Shown piece by piece: positions 44,910 to 54,247 of a DNA stretch of 64,000 nucleotides (its first letter is position 1; every line of letters starts with the position of its first letter). This DNA is from Leucobacter sp. UT-8R-CII-1-4 (lineage in GTDB: Bacteria > Actinomycetota > Actinomycetes > Actinomycetales > Microbacteriaceae). A program made the translations under genes and the position numbers. Location of the stretch: assembly GCF_030010235.1 (NCBI RefSeq), contig NZ_JASCRS010000001.1, positions 1-64,000 on the forward strand, in the 5' to 3' direction. The notes below the pieces were generated by a model that had not been told where the DNA came from, ran no database searches, and was given only the letters and a program-made list of their open reading frames with translations.

Positions 44910-46136
44910 TTAGAGCCTAGCAATACTGCCGCTTCGCCGAAACGCAAGTATCTCAATAATTGCGACAGTCGTTGCCAGGACAGCAACAACAGCGCAAAAC
45001 ACGAGTCCGGCTGGGCGCAGAGAGATCTGACTAGCGAGCAGACCGACACCAATCGCTGGCACCGCGAGCATGAGATAGAGACCTGCGAAAAACGAAGACG
45101 ATACCTCTCCGCGCTGCGCAGGAGGGACCTGCTCGACTGTGGTGGCGATTCCCGCGTTCATACACATTCCGCCAGAAACGCCGAGCACAACGGCTGAGGC
45201 GATGAACGGTTCGAGTTCGGCGAAACCAAGCGAAGCGGCAAGCAGGCCAGCGGCAATTACCAGACCGACACAACCCGCCACAAGAGCAGTGTGGGGCCGA
45301 ATGCGGCGCGCAATGAGCTGCCCAACGGCCATGAACGCAAAGGCGAGAAAGACCACAAAACCGGCGAGAGTGTGGCTGGGTAAATGCAGATCTTTGGCCA
45401 GAAACACTGCTGTCACTGCGGTGAGCACACCGGTGACCGAGAATCCCGCGCCGGCGGCGAGTACGGCGCGCGTAAATGCTCCGCGAATTTCACTCGGTAC
45501 GCGCAGCCGGCGAGGGCGAATTCGAAAATCTGCTTTCTTTGCGGCGGGGGCTGGTGTCGCAACAAAGATGCCCACGAGCGCCAGAACACCTAGCGCGAGG
45601 TGCACCACAAAAGGTAATACGAGCGGATCAGTCGCGCTGTCTGCGAGTACGCCCGCGAGCAGGGTCCCGATGGCCAAGCCTCCGGTGTTTGCCGCGATGG
45701 CGAGTGCGCCAGCAGCACCTTTCTTTTCAGCCGGGAACAAATCAATGACTGCGGCCGTTCCGGTGCCGCTCATGAAGCCTGCGCCCAGTCCCGAGACCAC
45801 ACGAGCCGCGATAAGCGTTGGCAGCGAAGGTGGCAGCAAAAACAGCATTGCACTGAGGATCGCAAACACCACGGCGAGCATGAGCACGGGGCGCCGGCCG
45901 AGATCGTCGGAGAGGCGACCAAATAGCGAGAGAGCTGCAACCACGCCGAGCGCATATACCGCGAATAGCACGGTCACGGTGAGTGGCGAGAAGGCGAGGT
46001 CTGCCGAATAGATGGAGTAGAGCGGCGTTGGCAGCGTGGTGCCCATCATTGTCACCATGAACGCGAATGAGGTGACAAGCACCGCGAGCCGAGGTGGCCG
46101 CGTTGGTGCGTGGTCAATTGGTACCGGAGAAGTCAT
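44910..46136 (-). CDS. MFS transporter, TetR-linked
   Basis: Protein of 408 residues with 12 hydrophobic segments, motif-A loop SLFGRLSDDLGRRPVLMLAV and motif C-like SGLGAGFMSGTGTAAVIDL. ATG 46136 is chosen because AAGGAAA lies upstream; a GTG one codon earlier is possible. It is divergent from a TetR regulator, with clear operator half-sites in between. This is the usual setting of a drug or toxic-metabolite exporter; substrate unknown. Confidence 0.9.
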   Translation of the reverse strand: MTSPVPIDHAPTRPPRLAVLVTSFAFMVTMMGTTLPTPLYSIYSADLAFSPLTVTVLFAVYALGVVAALSLFGRLSDDLGRRPVLMLAVVFAILSAMLFLLPPSLPTLIAARVVSGLGAGFMSGTGTAAVIDLFPAEKKGAAGALAIAANTGGLAIGTLLAGVLADSATDPLVLPFVVHLALGVLALVGIFVATPAPAAKKADFRIRPRRLRVPSEIRGAFTRAVLAAGAGFSVTGVLTAVTAVFLAKDLHLPSHTLAGFVVFLAFAFMAVGQLIARRIRPHTALVAGCVGLVIAAGLLAASLGFAELEPFIASAVVLGVSGGMCMNAGIATTVEQVPPAQRGEVSSSFFAGLYLMLAVPAIGVGLLASQISLRPAGLVFCAVVAVLATTVAIIEILAFRRSGSIARL

Positions 46137-46161
46137 CACATTTCCTTAATTACGAGTCACT

Positions 46162-46248
46162 GTGTCTCTGAATAGTAACACCATTCGAGACACCATGTCT
46201 CGTTTCTCGAAAATGCTCGCCTTCACCCGGGAAACGCAATGGTAGGGT
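46162..46248. promoter_or_regulatory. TetR operator and leaderless TetR promoter
   Basis: CGAGACACCATGTCTCG (46186-46202) is a 6-bp-arm dyad with a five-base spacer; a third half-site GTGTCTC lies at 46162-46168. The TetR -10 TAGGGT is at 46243-46248, six bases before the ATG. Confidence 0.7.
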
Positions 46249-46254
46249 TTGGCC

Positions 46255-46827
46255 ATGGCAGAGAGCCCACACACCCTTGGCCGCCCCCGCAGCGAAGACG
46301 CGAGACTTGCGGTACTTCACGCAGCAGACGACCTGCTCGTCTCAGAGGGCTACGCCGCAATGACCATGAAAGGCATTGCAGAGCGTGCGGGAGTTGGCCG
46401 TCAAACCCTCTACCGCTGGTGGTCATCCAAGGCAGAGATTCTGCTCGAAGCGAGCGCCTTCGACTCAGCACAAGAGCTCGCCGTGACCAACGACAGCGAC
46501 CCACGCAAAGAGATCTCGAGCTTCCTACGGGCGCTCGCAAAGTTTCTCACCACCTCCGACGCGGGCCTTGCCTATCGCGCCCTGCTCGGCGAAGCCCAGC
46601 ACGACACAAAGGTCGCCGAGCTACTCAGCCAGAATGACATTCTCGGAAATGCTGCCCGCCCCGTAATTGACAGCGTGCGCATAAACGGCCACCTCACCAC
46701 ATCCGTGAGTGATGAGCTTCACATTGCCGAACTGGTCGGCCCACTCACCTACCGTGTTCTCACAGGGAAAAAAGCACCGAGCAGCGCAGAGATTGAGCTC
46801 ATGACTGAGCGATTTCTCGCAGAGTAA
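46255..46827 (+). CDS. TetR/AcrR-family regulator
   Basis: Protein of 190 residues with N-terminal HTH (AVLHAADDLLVSEGYAAMTM, KGIAERAGVGRQTLYRWW) and the family C-terminal domain with YRALLGEAQHD, of the TetR_C_16-like kind. ATG 46255 is preceded by a leaderless -10; a TTG two codons earlier is less likely. It probably represses the divergent MFS gene and itself. Confidence 0.93.
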   Translation: MAESPHTLGRPRSEDARLAVLHAADDLLVSEGYAAMTMKGIAERAGVGRQTLYRWWSSKAEILLEASAFDSAQELAVTNDSDPRKEISSFLRALAKFLTTSDAGLAYRALLGEAQHDTKVAELLSQNDILGNAARPVIDSVRINGHLTTSVSDELHIAELVGPLTYRVLTGKKAPSSAEIELMTERFLAE

Positions 46828-46942
46828 GCGATCTAAACGACTTCGCACACAACAGGGCCTTGCCAGAGCAGCAAGATTCTTCGCGACTTTCGCTCACCAT
46901 GCTCGATTGTTGAACTCTCACCATCAGAAAGCGAGAGAGTTC

Positions 46943-47266
46943 ATGTCAGCATTTGAAGCCAACGAGCAGACACTACAAGCAGCGCTCGACCAAGAAAAAC
47001 CCGTGGTCATTCAGTTCTGGGCAGAATGGTGTGCCCCCTGCCGAGCAATGATCCCCATCGTCGAGCAATACGCCAACGAGCACGACAGCGAAGTAACCGT
47101 TGCACGCGTCGACATCGACGCACAGACCGCACTCTCGATCAAATACCGAGTCACCGCGGTACCGACCTTCGTCGTCGCCTCTGGCGACAACATCCTGGGC
47201 AGCTTCACCGGCGCGATGCCACCGCGAAACTTTGCCGAGCAGGTAAGCAGGTTCATCACGGCCTAA
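46943..47266 (+). CDS. Thioredoxin, WCAPC type
   Basis: Protein of 107 residues with a thioredoxin fold. The active site is WAEWCAPCRA (C30, C33), with Ala in place of the common Gly; cis-Pro is P74 in AVPTFVV. GAGAGAG precedes ATG 46943. The change to CAPC, seen in some thioredoxin families, may shift redox potential. It is convergent with a thioredoxin-reductase-like gene across a shared terminator. Confidence 0.93.
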   Translation: MSAFEANEQTLQAALDQEKPVVIQFWAEWCAPCRAMIPIVEQYANEHDSEVTVARVDIDAQTALSIKYRVTAVPTFVVASGDNILGSFTGAMPPRNFAEQVSRFITA

Positions 47267-47282
47267 TCAAACACGCGCACTC

Positions 47283-47330
47283 AAAAAGAGGGGCGGTCCG
47301 GCAGCACAGCTGCCGGACCGCCCCTACTTA
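47283..47330. terminator. Bidirectional terminator between thioredoxin and reductase-like gene
   Basis: A 16-bp perfect stem, AGGGGCGGTCCGGCAG and its complement, with loop CACAG. The A-run on the left gives a U-run on the minus strand. Confidence 0.88.
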
Positions 47331-47372
47331 CTTAACGCCACACAGAGCACAAAGGGCCCGCGACACGAGCCA

Positions 47373-48323
47373 CTATCGCTGGTACCAAGAAGCGATTACA
47401 CCCTCCCCGGCAAGACCTAAATCGCGCTCCAATAGATAGCCTGAAAGGTCAATAGCAGCGGCAGAGCCTTCGCCAGCAGCCGTGATGACCTGAGCTCTGG
47501 GATTTGCAATGTTCCCCGCAGCCCAAACACCAAATCGAGAGGTCCTGCCGCTCGCATCAGTCTGAAGCCAGCGAGTACCGGGCACTCGTGCAAGCTCAAG
47601 GCCAGCAAACATCTCATCGCGCGGCTGCATGATCGGCGCGACAAAAGCCGCATCGTGCTGCACAATTGAGCCGTCATTCAACGTGAGCACCAGCCCAGCA
47701 GAGTTGTCGACGTCAGCAGCAACCGAAGTCACGCTCGCCTCACTGACCACCACACCCACCGCTTCAAGCGAGGCACGGTGCTGTGGATCCAGCGTGATAC
47801 CGCCAAGGTAGAAGGTGACCTTGTCGCTATAGCGACGCATCAGGCCTGCCTGATGAATCGACATAGGCGCATTTGCGCCGCCAATGACCGCGATTCGCTC
47901 GCCCGCGACCTCCCTACCGTGGCAGTGCGGGCAATGGTGCACAAGCGTGCCCCAGAGCGCTTCGATCCCAGGAATCTCGGGCAGCTGGTCGCGTAACCCA
48001 GTAGCCAGAAGCAGCGCAGGAGCGTTCAGCACACTGCCGTCAGCAAGCTCGACTTTAAAGTCATCTGGTGCGATCCCAGTCACCTCTACCGCCTTTGCCG
48101 CAAGCAAACGACCTCCATAGCGAATGATTTCTTCACGCGACACCTGCAATAGTTCAGCTGGGCTCATGCCATCTCGTGAAATAAAGCCGTGCATGTGGCC
48201 AGCCGGGGCATTGCGCGGGCTACGATCCTCAACCACTACAACGCGCACTCCCGTGCGAGCGAGCACCACCGCTGCGCTTAGCCCAGCGGCGCCACCGCCT
48301 AATACGATTGCGTCCCAATTCAT
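47373..48323 (-). CDS. Thioredoxin-reductase-like NAD(P)/FAD oxidoreductase (CPHC)
   Basis: Protein of 316 residues with FAD motif VLGGGAAGLSAAVVLARTG, redox motif HHCPHCHGREV (C131, C134) and NAD(P) motif RIAVIGGANAPMSIHQAGL. The CPHC pair replaces CATC/CAVC of classical TrxB, and the N-terminal FAD loop NAPAGHMHGFISRDG is the pattern of actinobacterial ferredoxin/thioredoxin-reductase-like proteins. ATG 48323 has GGAGGAG upstream. It may reduce the neighbouring thioredoxin, but this is inferred from position. It is divergent from an XRE-cupin regulator. Confidence 0.9.
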   Translation of the reverse strand: MNWDAIVLGGGAAGLSAAVVLARTGVRVVVVEDRSPRNAPAGHMHGFISRDGMSPAELLQVSREEIIRYGGRLLAAKAVEVTGIAPDDFKVELADGSVLNAPALLLATGLRDQLPEIPGIEALWGTLVHHCPHCHGREVAGERIAVIGGANAPMSIHQAGLMRRYSDKVTFYLGGITLDPQHRASLEAVGVVVSEASVTSVAADVDNSAGLVLTLNDGSIVQHDAAFVAPIMQPRDEMFAGLELARVPGTRWLQTDASGRTSRFGVWAAGNIANPRAQVITAAGEGSAAAIDLSGYLLERDLGLAGEGVIASWYQR

Positions 48324-48494
48324 TGATGCCTCTCCTCCGTTTTGAGAGTTGATCGCAGCCGAAGGCCGTTCTGGCCTCGGAGCGAATCGCTCTTCGAACT
48401 CGATGGTCTCCAGAACCACGTTGCAGAGCGAAAAAGTCTTGCCAAAACAGCACAAAAGATTGCTGGGGCTGTGCGCACGGCAAACGATGGAAGC

Positions 48495-49145
48495 ATGACG
48501 ATTGAACACGTGGTTGATGCGGCACTTGAAAAGCTGCCTGCCAGATTGCGCCGAGCCCGAGAAAAGCGCAACATGACCTTAACCGAGCTCTCAACACGAA
48601 CCGGCATCTCAAGCAGCACCCTGTCGCGCCTTGAATCAGGTCAGCGCCGCACAACCATGAAGCTCGTCATGCAAATAGCAATGGAGCTCGAAGTGCCGCT
48701 AGCCGATTTGGTTGCAGCCCCGAGCGTGCAGGATCCGCGAGTGCAACTCCCCCGTCCCCGCACACTTGGCCGAACAGTACTGCCGCTCACAAGACAAACC
48801 ACAGAGCCGAAAGCTTACAAGCTGGTTATTCCAGCGAGCGAAACCGAATCAGTGTTGCGCACGCACGCGGGCTACGAGTGGCTCTATGTCCTCTCCGGCA
48901 CGCTGCGACTGCGACTCGGGCCGCACGATATCGAGTTGGGTCCAGGCGAAGTGGCCGAATTTCCAACCGAACAACCTCACTGGTTCGGTTCGACCGGTCG
49001 CGGCCAGGTCGAACTCTTGAGCCTGTTTGGCACCCAGGGTGAAATGATGCATGTCCGGGCACACACCCGAAGAAGTGACATCACCGCACAGGACTGCGTT
49101 GAGTTCGCCGGGCGAGAAGCTTCGCTCTCGATGGCGACGGAATAG
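48495..49145 (+). CDS. XRE-HTH plus cupin-domain regulator
   Basis: Protein of 216 residues: HTH_3 at residues 14-70 (LRRAREKRNMTLTELSTRTG, ISSSTLSRLESGQR) and a cupin sensor domain at about 115-190 (THAGYEWLYVLSGTLRLRLG, FPTEQPHWFGSTG). Such regulators sense small ligands and often control efflux or detoxification genes next to them. ATG 48495 has only a weak GGAAGC upstream. It is divergent from the thioredoxin-reductase-like gene, its likely target. Confidence 0.92.
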   Translation: MTIEHVVDAALEKLPARLRRAREKRNMTLTELSTRTGISSSTLSRLESGQRRTTMKLVMQIAMELEVPLADLVAAPSVQDPRVQLPRPRTLGRTVLPLTRQTTEPKAYKLVIPASETESVLRTHAGYEWLYVLSGTLRLRLGPHDIELGPGEVAEFPTEQPHWFGSTGRGQVELLSLFGTQGEMMHVRAHTRRSDITAQDCVEFAGREASLSMATE

Positions 49146-49313
49146 CGGCAGGCCACTCGCACTCCGCCTTGGCAGCTGCTTGCACCGCCCCAGGTCGGTC
49201 AAGCGTCGGCCACACCTCAGCCGAACGTCGCCCGAGGTTCGTCCGAACCGCACCCAATCCGCACCTCAGCGCACCCGCTCCTCAACTTCAAGTGCCCAAG
49301 AAACGCTGACAAA

Positions 49314-49355
49314 GTGCACGAAGTTGCACAACGCTGTGCAGACTACGTGTAATAT
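49314..49355. promoter_or_regulatory. Dyads and leaderless promoter of the YhgE/Pip operon
   Basis: TGCACAACGCTGTGCA (49325-49340) is a dyad with 6-bp arms and a four-base spacer; GTGCAC lies at 49314-49319. The -10 TAATAT is at 49350-49355, six bases before GTG 49362. The dyad covers the -35 zone, so it probably binds a repressor, the TetR at 54244 being the candidate. Confidence 0.6.
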
Positions 49356-49361
49356 CGACGT

Positions 49362-52067
49362 GTGAAGCAGAGCTGGCAAGTATTTAAACGGGACGTCAAT
49401 CGGCTCATTCGGGTGCGCAAAGCCTGGGTGATTGTGATTGGTGTGCTCGTAACACCCGCCCTCTATGCCTGGTTCAACATCAACGCGTTCTGGGAGCCCT
49501 ACGCGAACACCGCAAACATCAAAGTTGCCGTAGCAAACCTTGATTCTGGCGCAAACTCAGAGCTCACTGGCAAGGTAAATATCGGCGACCAGGTCGTCGA
49601 CCAACTACGCGACAACGATCAACTCGGCTGGCAATTCCTCGACGAAGACGAAGCGCACGAAGCAGTAAAAAGCGGTGATGTTTATGCCGCGATTGTCATT
49701 CCGAAGAACTTCAGCAAAGACCTACTCAGCCTCACCACCGGCACCTTCACACAGCCGGCACTCGAATACTTCGTAAACGAGAAAACCAGCGCGATTGCGC
49801 CAAAAATCACCGACGTAGCTGCCTCACAACTCGACAAACAAATCACTGAGGCATTCAAAGAGCAGGTCGCCTTCGCGGCGACCACCGCGGTCAAAGACTC
49901 CGGCGATTCGGTTGAGCTGCGTTTGTTCAACGCAAAAACTGACATGATCAACACCTTCGATCAGACGGTGAAATCACTTGGTTCAGCTCGTACCAGCGTG
50001 AACGAAGCAAGCGCAGGGCTTGCTGATTCCCGCGGCACCATTGCGTCAGCGCGCGCAACACTCGGCGACGTCAACCACGCGCTCGACGACGTAAAAGTCT
50101 CAATCGACGCCGCAACACAGACATTGAACGAAACCCAGCAGCAACTGGCCAACTTCACTGACGCTGCATCAAACGCCTATCTCAAAGGCACCACGATCCT
50201 TGCAGAATCCGCGGCTCAAGCCCAAGTAAACATCACCGCACTCACCCAAGAACTCAAACAGGCCAACGCTCGGATCGGCGCCTCAATCACCGAGGTTCAG
50301 AAGGTGATCGACGCGAACAACGATTCGATCGCCGAACTGCGTTCGCTTATCGACGGCGGAACGCTTGATCCAGCGACCCAAGCGAATCTGCAATCGATTA
50401 TCGACCAGCTTGAAGCACAAAACCAAGCACACCAGCAGGTTCTGGCCCAGCTGCAACAGCTCAACGACAGCACCGCACAAGCCGTGCAATCAGTGCAAGA
50501 CACTGTCGATGCTCTCGCACAAGCAATGAAAGACTCAAACGCTTCGGCGGTAAAACTGCGCGGAGTGATCACGCAGACGATTCCAAAAATCAACTCGGCT
50601 GTCTCCAAACTTTCAGCTAGCGCAGGTGGTTTCTCGGCCGCGCTCACCGCACAGCAAGAAACGCTCAAACAAGCCGACAACCTACTTGCCGGCATCGACA
50701 CTCAACTCTTCAACATGGGCGAAGCGCTCAGCTCCTTCGACAAGAATCTCGCCGGCATGATCAACGGTGTGGCCACTGCGAAATCTGATGTGCTGACCCT
50801 CAGCGCCGCCTCTGAGTGGGGCGCGCTCGCCACGATCACCGGCCTCGATCCAGATCACATCGCGAAATTTGTGGCCTCACCCGTAACCGTCGAAGAAAAG
50901 GTAGTGTTTCCGGTCGCCTCATACGGCTCTGCGATGGCGGCGCTCTTCACCAACCTCTCGCTCTGGATCGGCGCGTTTGTGCTCATGGTGATCTTCAAGA
51001 TTGAGGTAGACACTGAGGGTCTGCGCGGGATCACCGTACGGCAGGCGTACTTCGGGCGATTCATGCTGCTCGGCACACTCGCCGCATTGCAGGCGCTCAT
51101 TGTGTGCATCGGCAACCTCATTATCGGGGTGCAAACCGAAAGCGCCCTCGCGTTTGTGGGCACCGGTGTGTTTACCGCGATTGTTTATCTGAGCATCATC
51201 TATGCACTCTCAGTCTCGTTCGGGCATATCGGCCGAGGCCTGTGTATTCTGCTCGTAATCATGCAGATCCCGGGCGCATCGGGGCTCTACCCGATCGAAC
51301 TCATGCCTGGCTTCTTCCGCACGATCTACCCGCTACTGCCGTTCTCATACGGAATTGATGCGATGCGCGAAACTATCGCCGGGTTCTACGGTGGCCACTA
51401 CTGGAAGTTCATCGGAGTGCTCACTCTGATGATGGTGTTGGCCTTTATTCTCGGCCTCGTACTGCGTCGCCGCCTGGCGAACTTCAACCTGCTCTTCAAC
51501 CGGCAAATCGCTTCGACCGATTTGTTGATCGGCGAAAAAGTGCAGGTTGTAGGTACGGGCTACCGCCTGAGCGATGTGATTCATGCGCTACAAAATCGCG
51601 ATGAATATCGCGACGATCTGGCCAGACGCGCGAAACCGTTCACCCAGCACTACCCCACACTGCTCAAAGGCACACTCTTTATCGGTGCGATCGGCATGGT
51701 CACCCTCGGTGTGATCGCCTGGCTTCTGCCCGGCGGAAAAGCACTGATGCTTGGGCTTTGGGTGGTCTGGTGCCTGCTCGTAATGGGCTTCTTGGTGGTA
51801 CTCGAATACATCAAACAGAGCTTTGCTCAGGCCCAAGAAGTGGCACAGATGCAAGACGACGATTTGCGCGAAGCGATGTTCGCTGATGGTGGCGGTCTAC
51901 AGCACGAACTCGTATCGGCGCTCGCCGCGCCGCACGAAGCGCACACGAACGCTGAGCCGAACGTGGGTTCGCGCGGCACACAGTTTGGCGAGCCTCACGG
52001 CGACCTGCACGGCGAGAGTTCCACTTCATCCAGACCAGAAACTCCGAAGGGAGGCGACCAGGCATGA
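49362..52067 (+). CDS. YhgE/Pip domain membrane protein (first copy)
   Basis: Protein of 901 residues: N-terminal transmembrane helix (WVIVIGVLVTPALYAWFNIN), the YhgE N-domain with NIKVAVANLDSG, a long extracytoplasmic helical coiled-coil region (about 190-480) and an ABC-2-like C-terminal block of six membrane segments (about 520-720). Unlike the second copy it has an extra C-terminal pair of membrane segments and a polar tail of about 60 residues. YhgE/Pip proteins include phage receptors (Lactococcus Pip, Bacillus YueB) and type VII secretion EsaA. Its role here is not known. GTG start, leaderless. Confidence 0.9.
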   Translation: MKQSWQVFKRDVNRLIRVRKAWVIVIGVLVTPALYAWFNINAFWEPYANTANIKVAVANLDSGANSELTGKVNIGDQVVDQLRDNDQLGWQFLDEDEAHEAVKSGDVYAAIVIPKNFSKDLLSLTTGTFTQPALEYFVNEKTSAIAPKITDVAASQLDKQITEAFKEQVAFAATTAVKDSGDSVELRLFNAKTDMINTFDQTVKSLGSARTSVNEASAGLADSRGTIASARATLGDVNHALDDVKVSIDAATQTLNETQQQLANFTDAASNAYLKGTTILAESAAQAQVNITALTQELKQANARIGASITEVQKVIDANNDSIAELRSLIDGGTLDPATQANLQSIIDQLEAQNQAHQQVLAQLQQLNDSTAQAVQSVQDTVDALAQAMKDSNASAVKLRGVITQTIPKINSAVSKLSASAGGFSAALTAQQETLKQADNLLAGIDTQLFNMGEALSSFDKNLAGMINGVATAKSDVLTLSAASEWGALATITGLDPDHIAKFVASPVTVEEKVVFPVASYGSAMAALFTNLSLWIGAFVLMVIFKIEVDTEGLRGITVRQAYFGRFMLLGTLAALQALIVCIGNLIIGVQTESALAFVGTGVFTAIVYLSIIYALSVSFGHIGRGLCILLVIMQIPGASGLYPIELMPGFFRTIYPLLPFSYGIDAMRETIAGFYGGHYWKFIGVLTLMMVLAFILGLVLRRRLANFNLLFNRQIASTDLLIGEKVQVVGTGYRLSDVIHALQNRDEYRDDLARRAKPFTQHYPTLLKGTLFIGAIGMVTLGVIAWLLPGGKALMLGLWVVWCLLVMGFLVVLEYIKQSFAQAQEVAQMQDDDLREAMFADGGGLQHELVSALAAPHEAHTNAEPNVGSRGTQFGEPHGDLHGESSTSSRPETPKGGDQA

Positions 52068-54247
52068 GCGACATCCTGCATCTGATTCGCCGCGACTTGC
52101 GCCACATTACGCGCAATGTCATGGCGTCAATCGTGGTGTTTGGCCTGGTGATCATCCCCTCGCTTTTCACCTGGTTCAACGTGATCGCCAGTTGGGATCC
52201 TTTTGCCAACACCAGCAACCTGAAAGTCGCGGTTGCAAGCACCGACACCGGATATCAGAGTGACCTCATGCCGATTCGAGTGAATGTCGGCGAACAGGTG
52301 CTCTCTGAGTTGCGCGCAAACGACGGTCTCGACTGGATCATCACCTCAAAAGAAGACGCACTTGACGGCACGAAGTCGGGCAAATATTACGCGGCCATCG
52401 TGCTGCCGCCGTCGTTTAGCGCCGACATGATGACGTTCTACGCGAACGGTTCAGAGCGCACCAGCATTGATTTCTATACAAACGAGAAGAAGAACGCACT
52501 CGCGCCGAAAATCACCGAGCAGGGTGCCGAAGGTGTCTCAGCCCAGATCAACGAATCGTTCACGCGCACTCTGAGTGACGTGGGGCTGACACTCTTATCG
52601 TCGGTTTCCGACTATCTCACCGATGCCGACACGCAAGCGGCGCTCACTCGTCTTGAAGCGCGGGTCGGCTCAATCTCAGACCAGCTGCGCTCTGGCGCGC
52701 ACACCGCTGACACTCTCACGGCACTCGTGCAAGGCAGTGTGCCTCTTGTCGACAGCACCGATGCTCTGGTGCGTTCAGCCCGCACCGCCTTCAGCGACAC
52801 TTCAAACGCGCTTGGCGGCGGCGCGAGCGCGGTGAAAGATTTGAAATCTGCACTGGGAGAAGCGAGCGGCGCGCTTGGCACTGCGCTGCAAGAATCGGCC
52901 AACGCCTATGACGCTGTCGGCGTCAAGATCGACGAGCTGTTCGCGAACGGCAACGAGGTCGGCGAGGCACAGGCGGCAGTTCTCGATTCGCTTGGCGACG
53001 CGGTGGATCAGCAAATCGCAGGCACCGCGGCATTGCGGGCAGCGATTGAGCAGGAGACCGCTGGTTTGACCGGGCCAGAGAAGGAAGCCGCGATTCGGGT
53101 GCTCGCAAGACTCGATGATTCCATCGCGAGACAAGAAGTTGTGCGCGATCGGCTGTACGAATCAGCAACTGCAGTTCGTAATGGCAATGCCCAGGCACAG
53201 CAGTCGCACGAATCGATCAAAGCCGCGATTGCAGAGGCAAAGCAGGCAATCACCGACGCAAAACAGGCATACGTGAAAGATTTGCAGCCGCAACTCGACA
53301 AACTCGCTGCCGCCCTCGAAGCTGTGAGCGCCGATGTGCAGGCGATCCGCGGAGATCTTTCTTCGATCAATTCGGGGCTGAGCGGATCCGGTGATTCTGC
53401 ACGTGCCGCACTCACCAAATCAGCCGACGTCACTCAGAAAATCGCGACTTCGCTCAATGAAGCAGCAGACAAGTTCACAAAGCTGCAGAGCGTTCTAGCT
53501 GATGCGGCGGGTAGCGGCGATCTCAGTAAGCTTTCCGAGGCCATCGGTTCTGACCCTGGTGTGCTCGCTACCTCTCTTGCAGAGCCGGTTCGAGTGGATC
53601 GCACAGCTGTGTTCCCGGTTGCTGTTTTTGGCGCTGGTATGGCGCCGCTCTACACGATCCTGGCGCTCTGGGTGGGTGCGTTGCTGATGACTGTCACCAT
53701 TCGTGTTGATGTCAATAGCGAGACGCTGCCTGATCGCGAAGAACTCTCACCAACTAAGAAGTATTTTGGCCGCTACGGCGTCTTCGCCCTGGTTGGACTG
53801 GCTCAGAGCACGCTGCTCACGCTCGGTTTGATTCTCTTTGTGCAGATCGAACCGGCGCATCCGCTACTTATGGTGCTTGCTGGCTGGGTGATATCACTCG
53901 TTTTCACCCTGATTATTTATACCTTTGTGGTTGCTTTTGGTAACGCTGGCAAGGCCCTCGCGGTGCTGTTGCTTGTGATTCAGATTTCTGGATCTGGCGG
54001 CGCCTACCCGCTGCAGTTGTTGCCGCCTTGGTTCCAGGGTGTGAGCCCGTTCCTGCCAGCGACCTATGCGATTGATGCAATGCGGGCAGCTGTTGCTGGC
54101 GTCTATCGTGGTGACTTCTGGGTAGCAATTGGCATGCTGCTGCTGTTTATCGTGCCGACGCTGCTGCTCGGGCTGGTACTTCGACGCCCGATGATTCCGT
54201 TTAACCGGAAGCTGATGGACGCCCTCGAATCAACGAAGCTGATGTGA
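52064..54247 (+). CDS. YhgE/Pip domain membrane protein (second copy)
   Basis: Protein of 727 residues of the same architecture as its neighbour: one N-terminal helix (NVMASIVVFGLVIIPSLFTW), the N-domain (NLKVAVASTDTGYQSDLMPI), coiled-coil ectodomain (about 170-490) and six C-terminal membrane segments. The proteins are clear paralogues but diverged, with shared ends such as FVVAFGNAGKALAVLL against LSVSFGHIGRGLCILL. ATG 52064 overlaps the first copy's stop (ATGA), so the two are translated together and may form a heteromer. Confidence 0.9.
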   Translation: MSDILHLIRRDLRHITRNVMASIVVFGLVIIPSLFTWFNVIASWDPFANTSNLKVAVASTDTGYQSDLMPIRVNVGEQVLSELRANDGLDWIITSKEDALDGTKSGKYYAAIVLPPSFSADMMTFYANGSERTSIDFYTNEKKNALAPKITEQGAEGVSAQINESFTRTLSDVGLTLLSSVSDYLTDADTQAALTRLEARVGSISDQLRSGAHTADTLTALVQGSVPLVDSTDALVRSARTAFSDTSNALGGGASAVKDLKSALGEASGALGTALQESANAYDAVGVKIDELFANGNEVGEAQAAVLDSLGDAVDQQIAGTAALRAAIEQETAGLTGPEKEAAIRVLARLDDSIARQEVVRDRLYESATAVRNGNAQAQQSHESIKAAIAEAKQAITDAKQAYVKDLQPQLDKLAAALEAVSADVQAIRGDLSSINSGLSGSGDSARAALTKSADVTQKIATSLNEAADKFTKLQSVLADAAGSGDLSKLSEAIGSDPGVLATSLAEPVRVDRTAVFPVAVFGAGMAPLYTILALWVGALLMTVTIRVDVNSETLPDREELSPTKKYFGRYGVFALVGLAQSTLLTLGLILFVQIEPAHPLLMVLAGWVISLVFTLIIYTFVVAFGNAGKALAVLLLVIQISGSGGAYPLQLLPPWFQGVSPFLPATYAIDAMRAAVAGVYRGDFWVAIGMLLLFIVPTLLLGLVLRRPMIPFNRKLMDALESTKLM

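Noticed and set aside
49362..54247. Prophage or type VII secretion locus
   Set aside because: YhgE/Pip proteins can be phage receptors or EsaA-like, but no phage, integrase, EccC-type ATPase or WXG100 gene is in the window.
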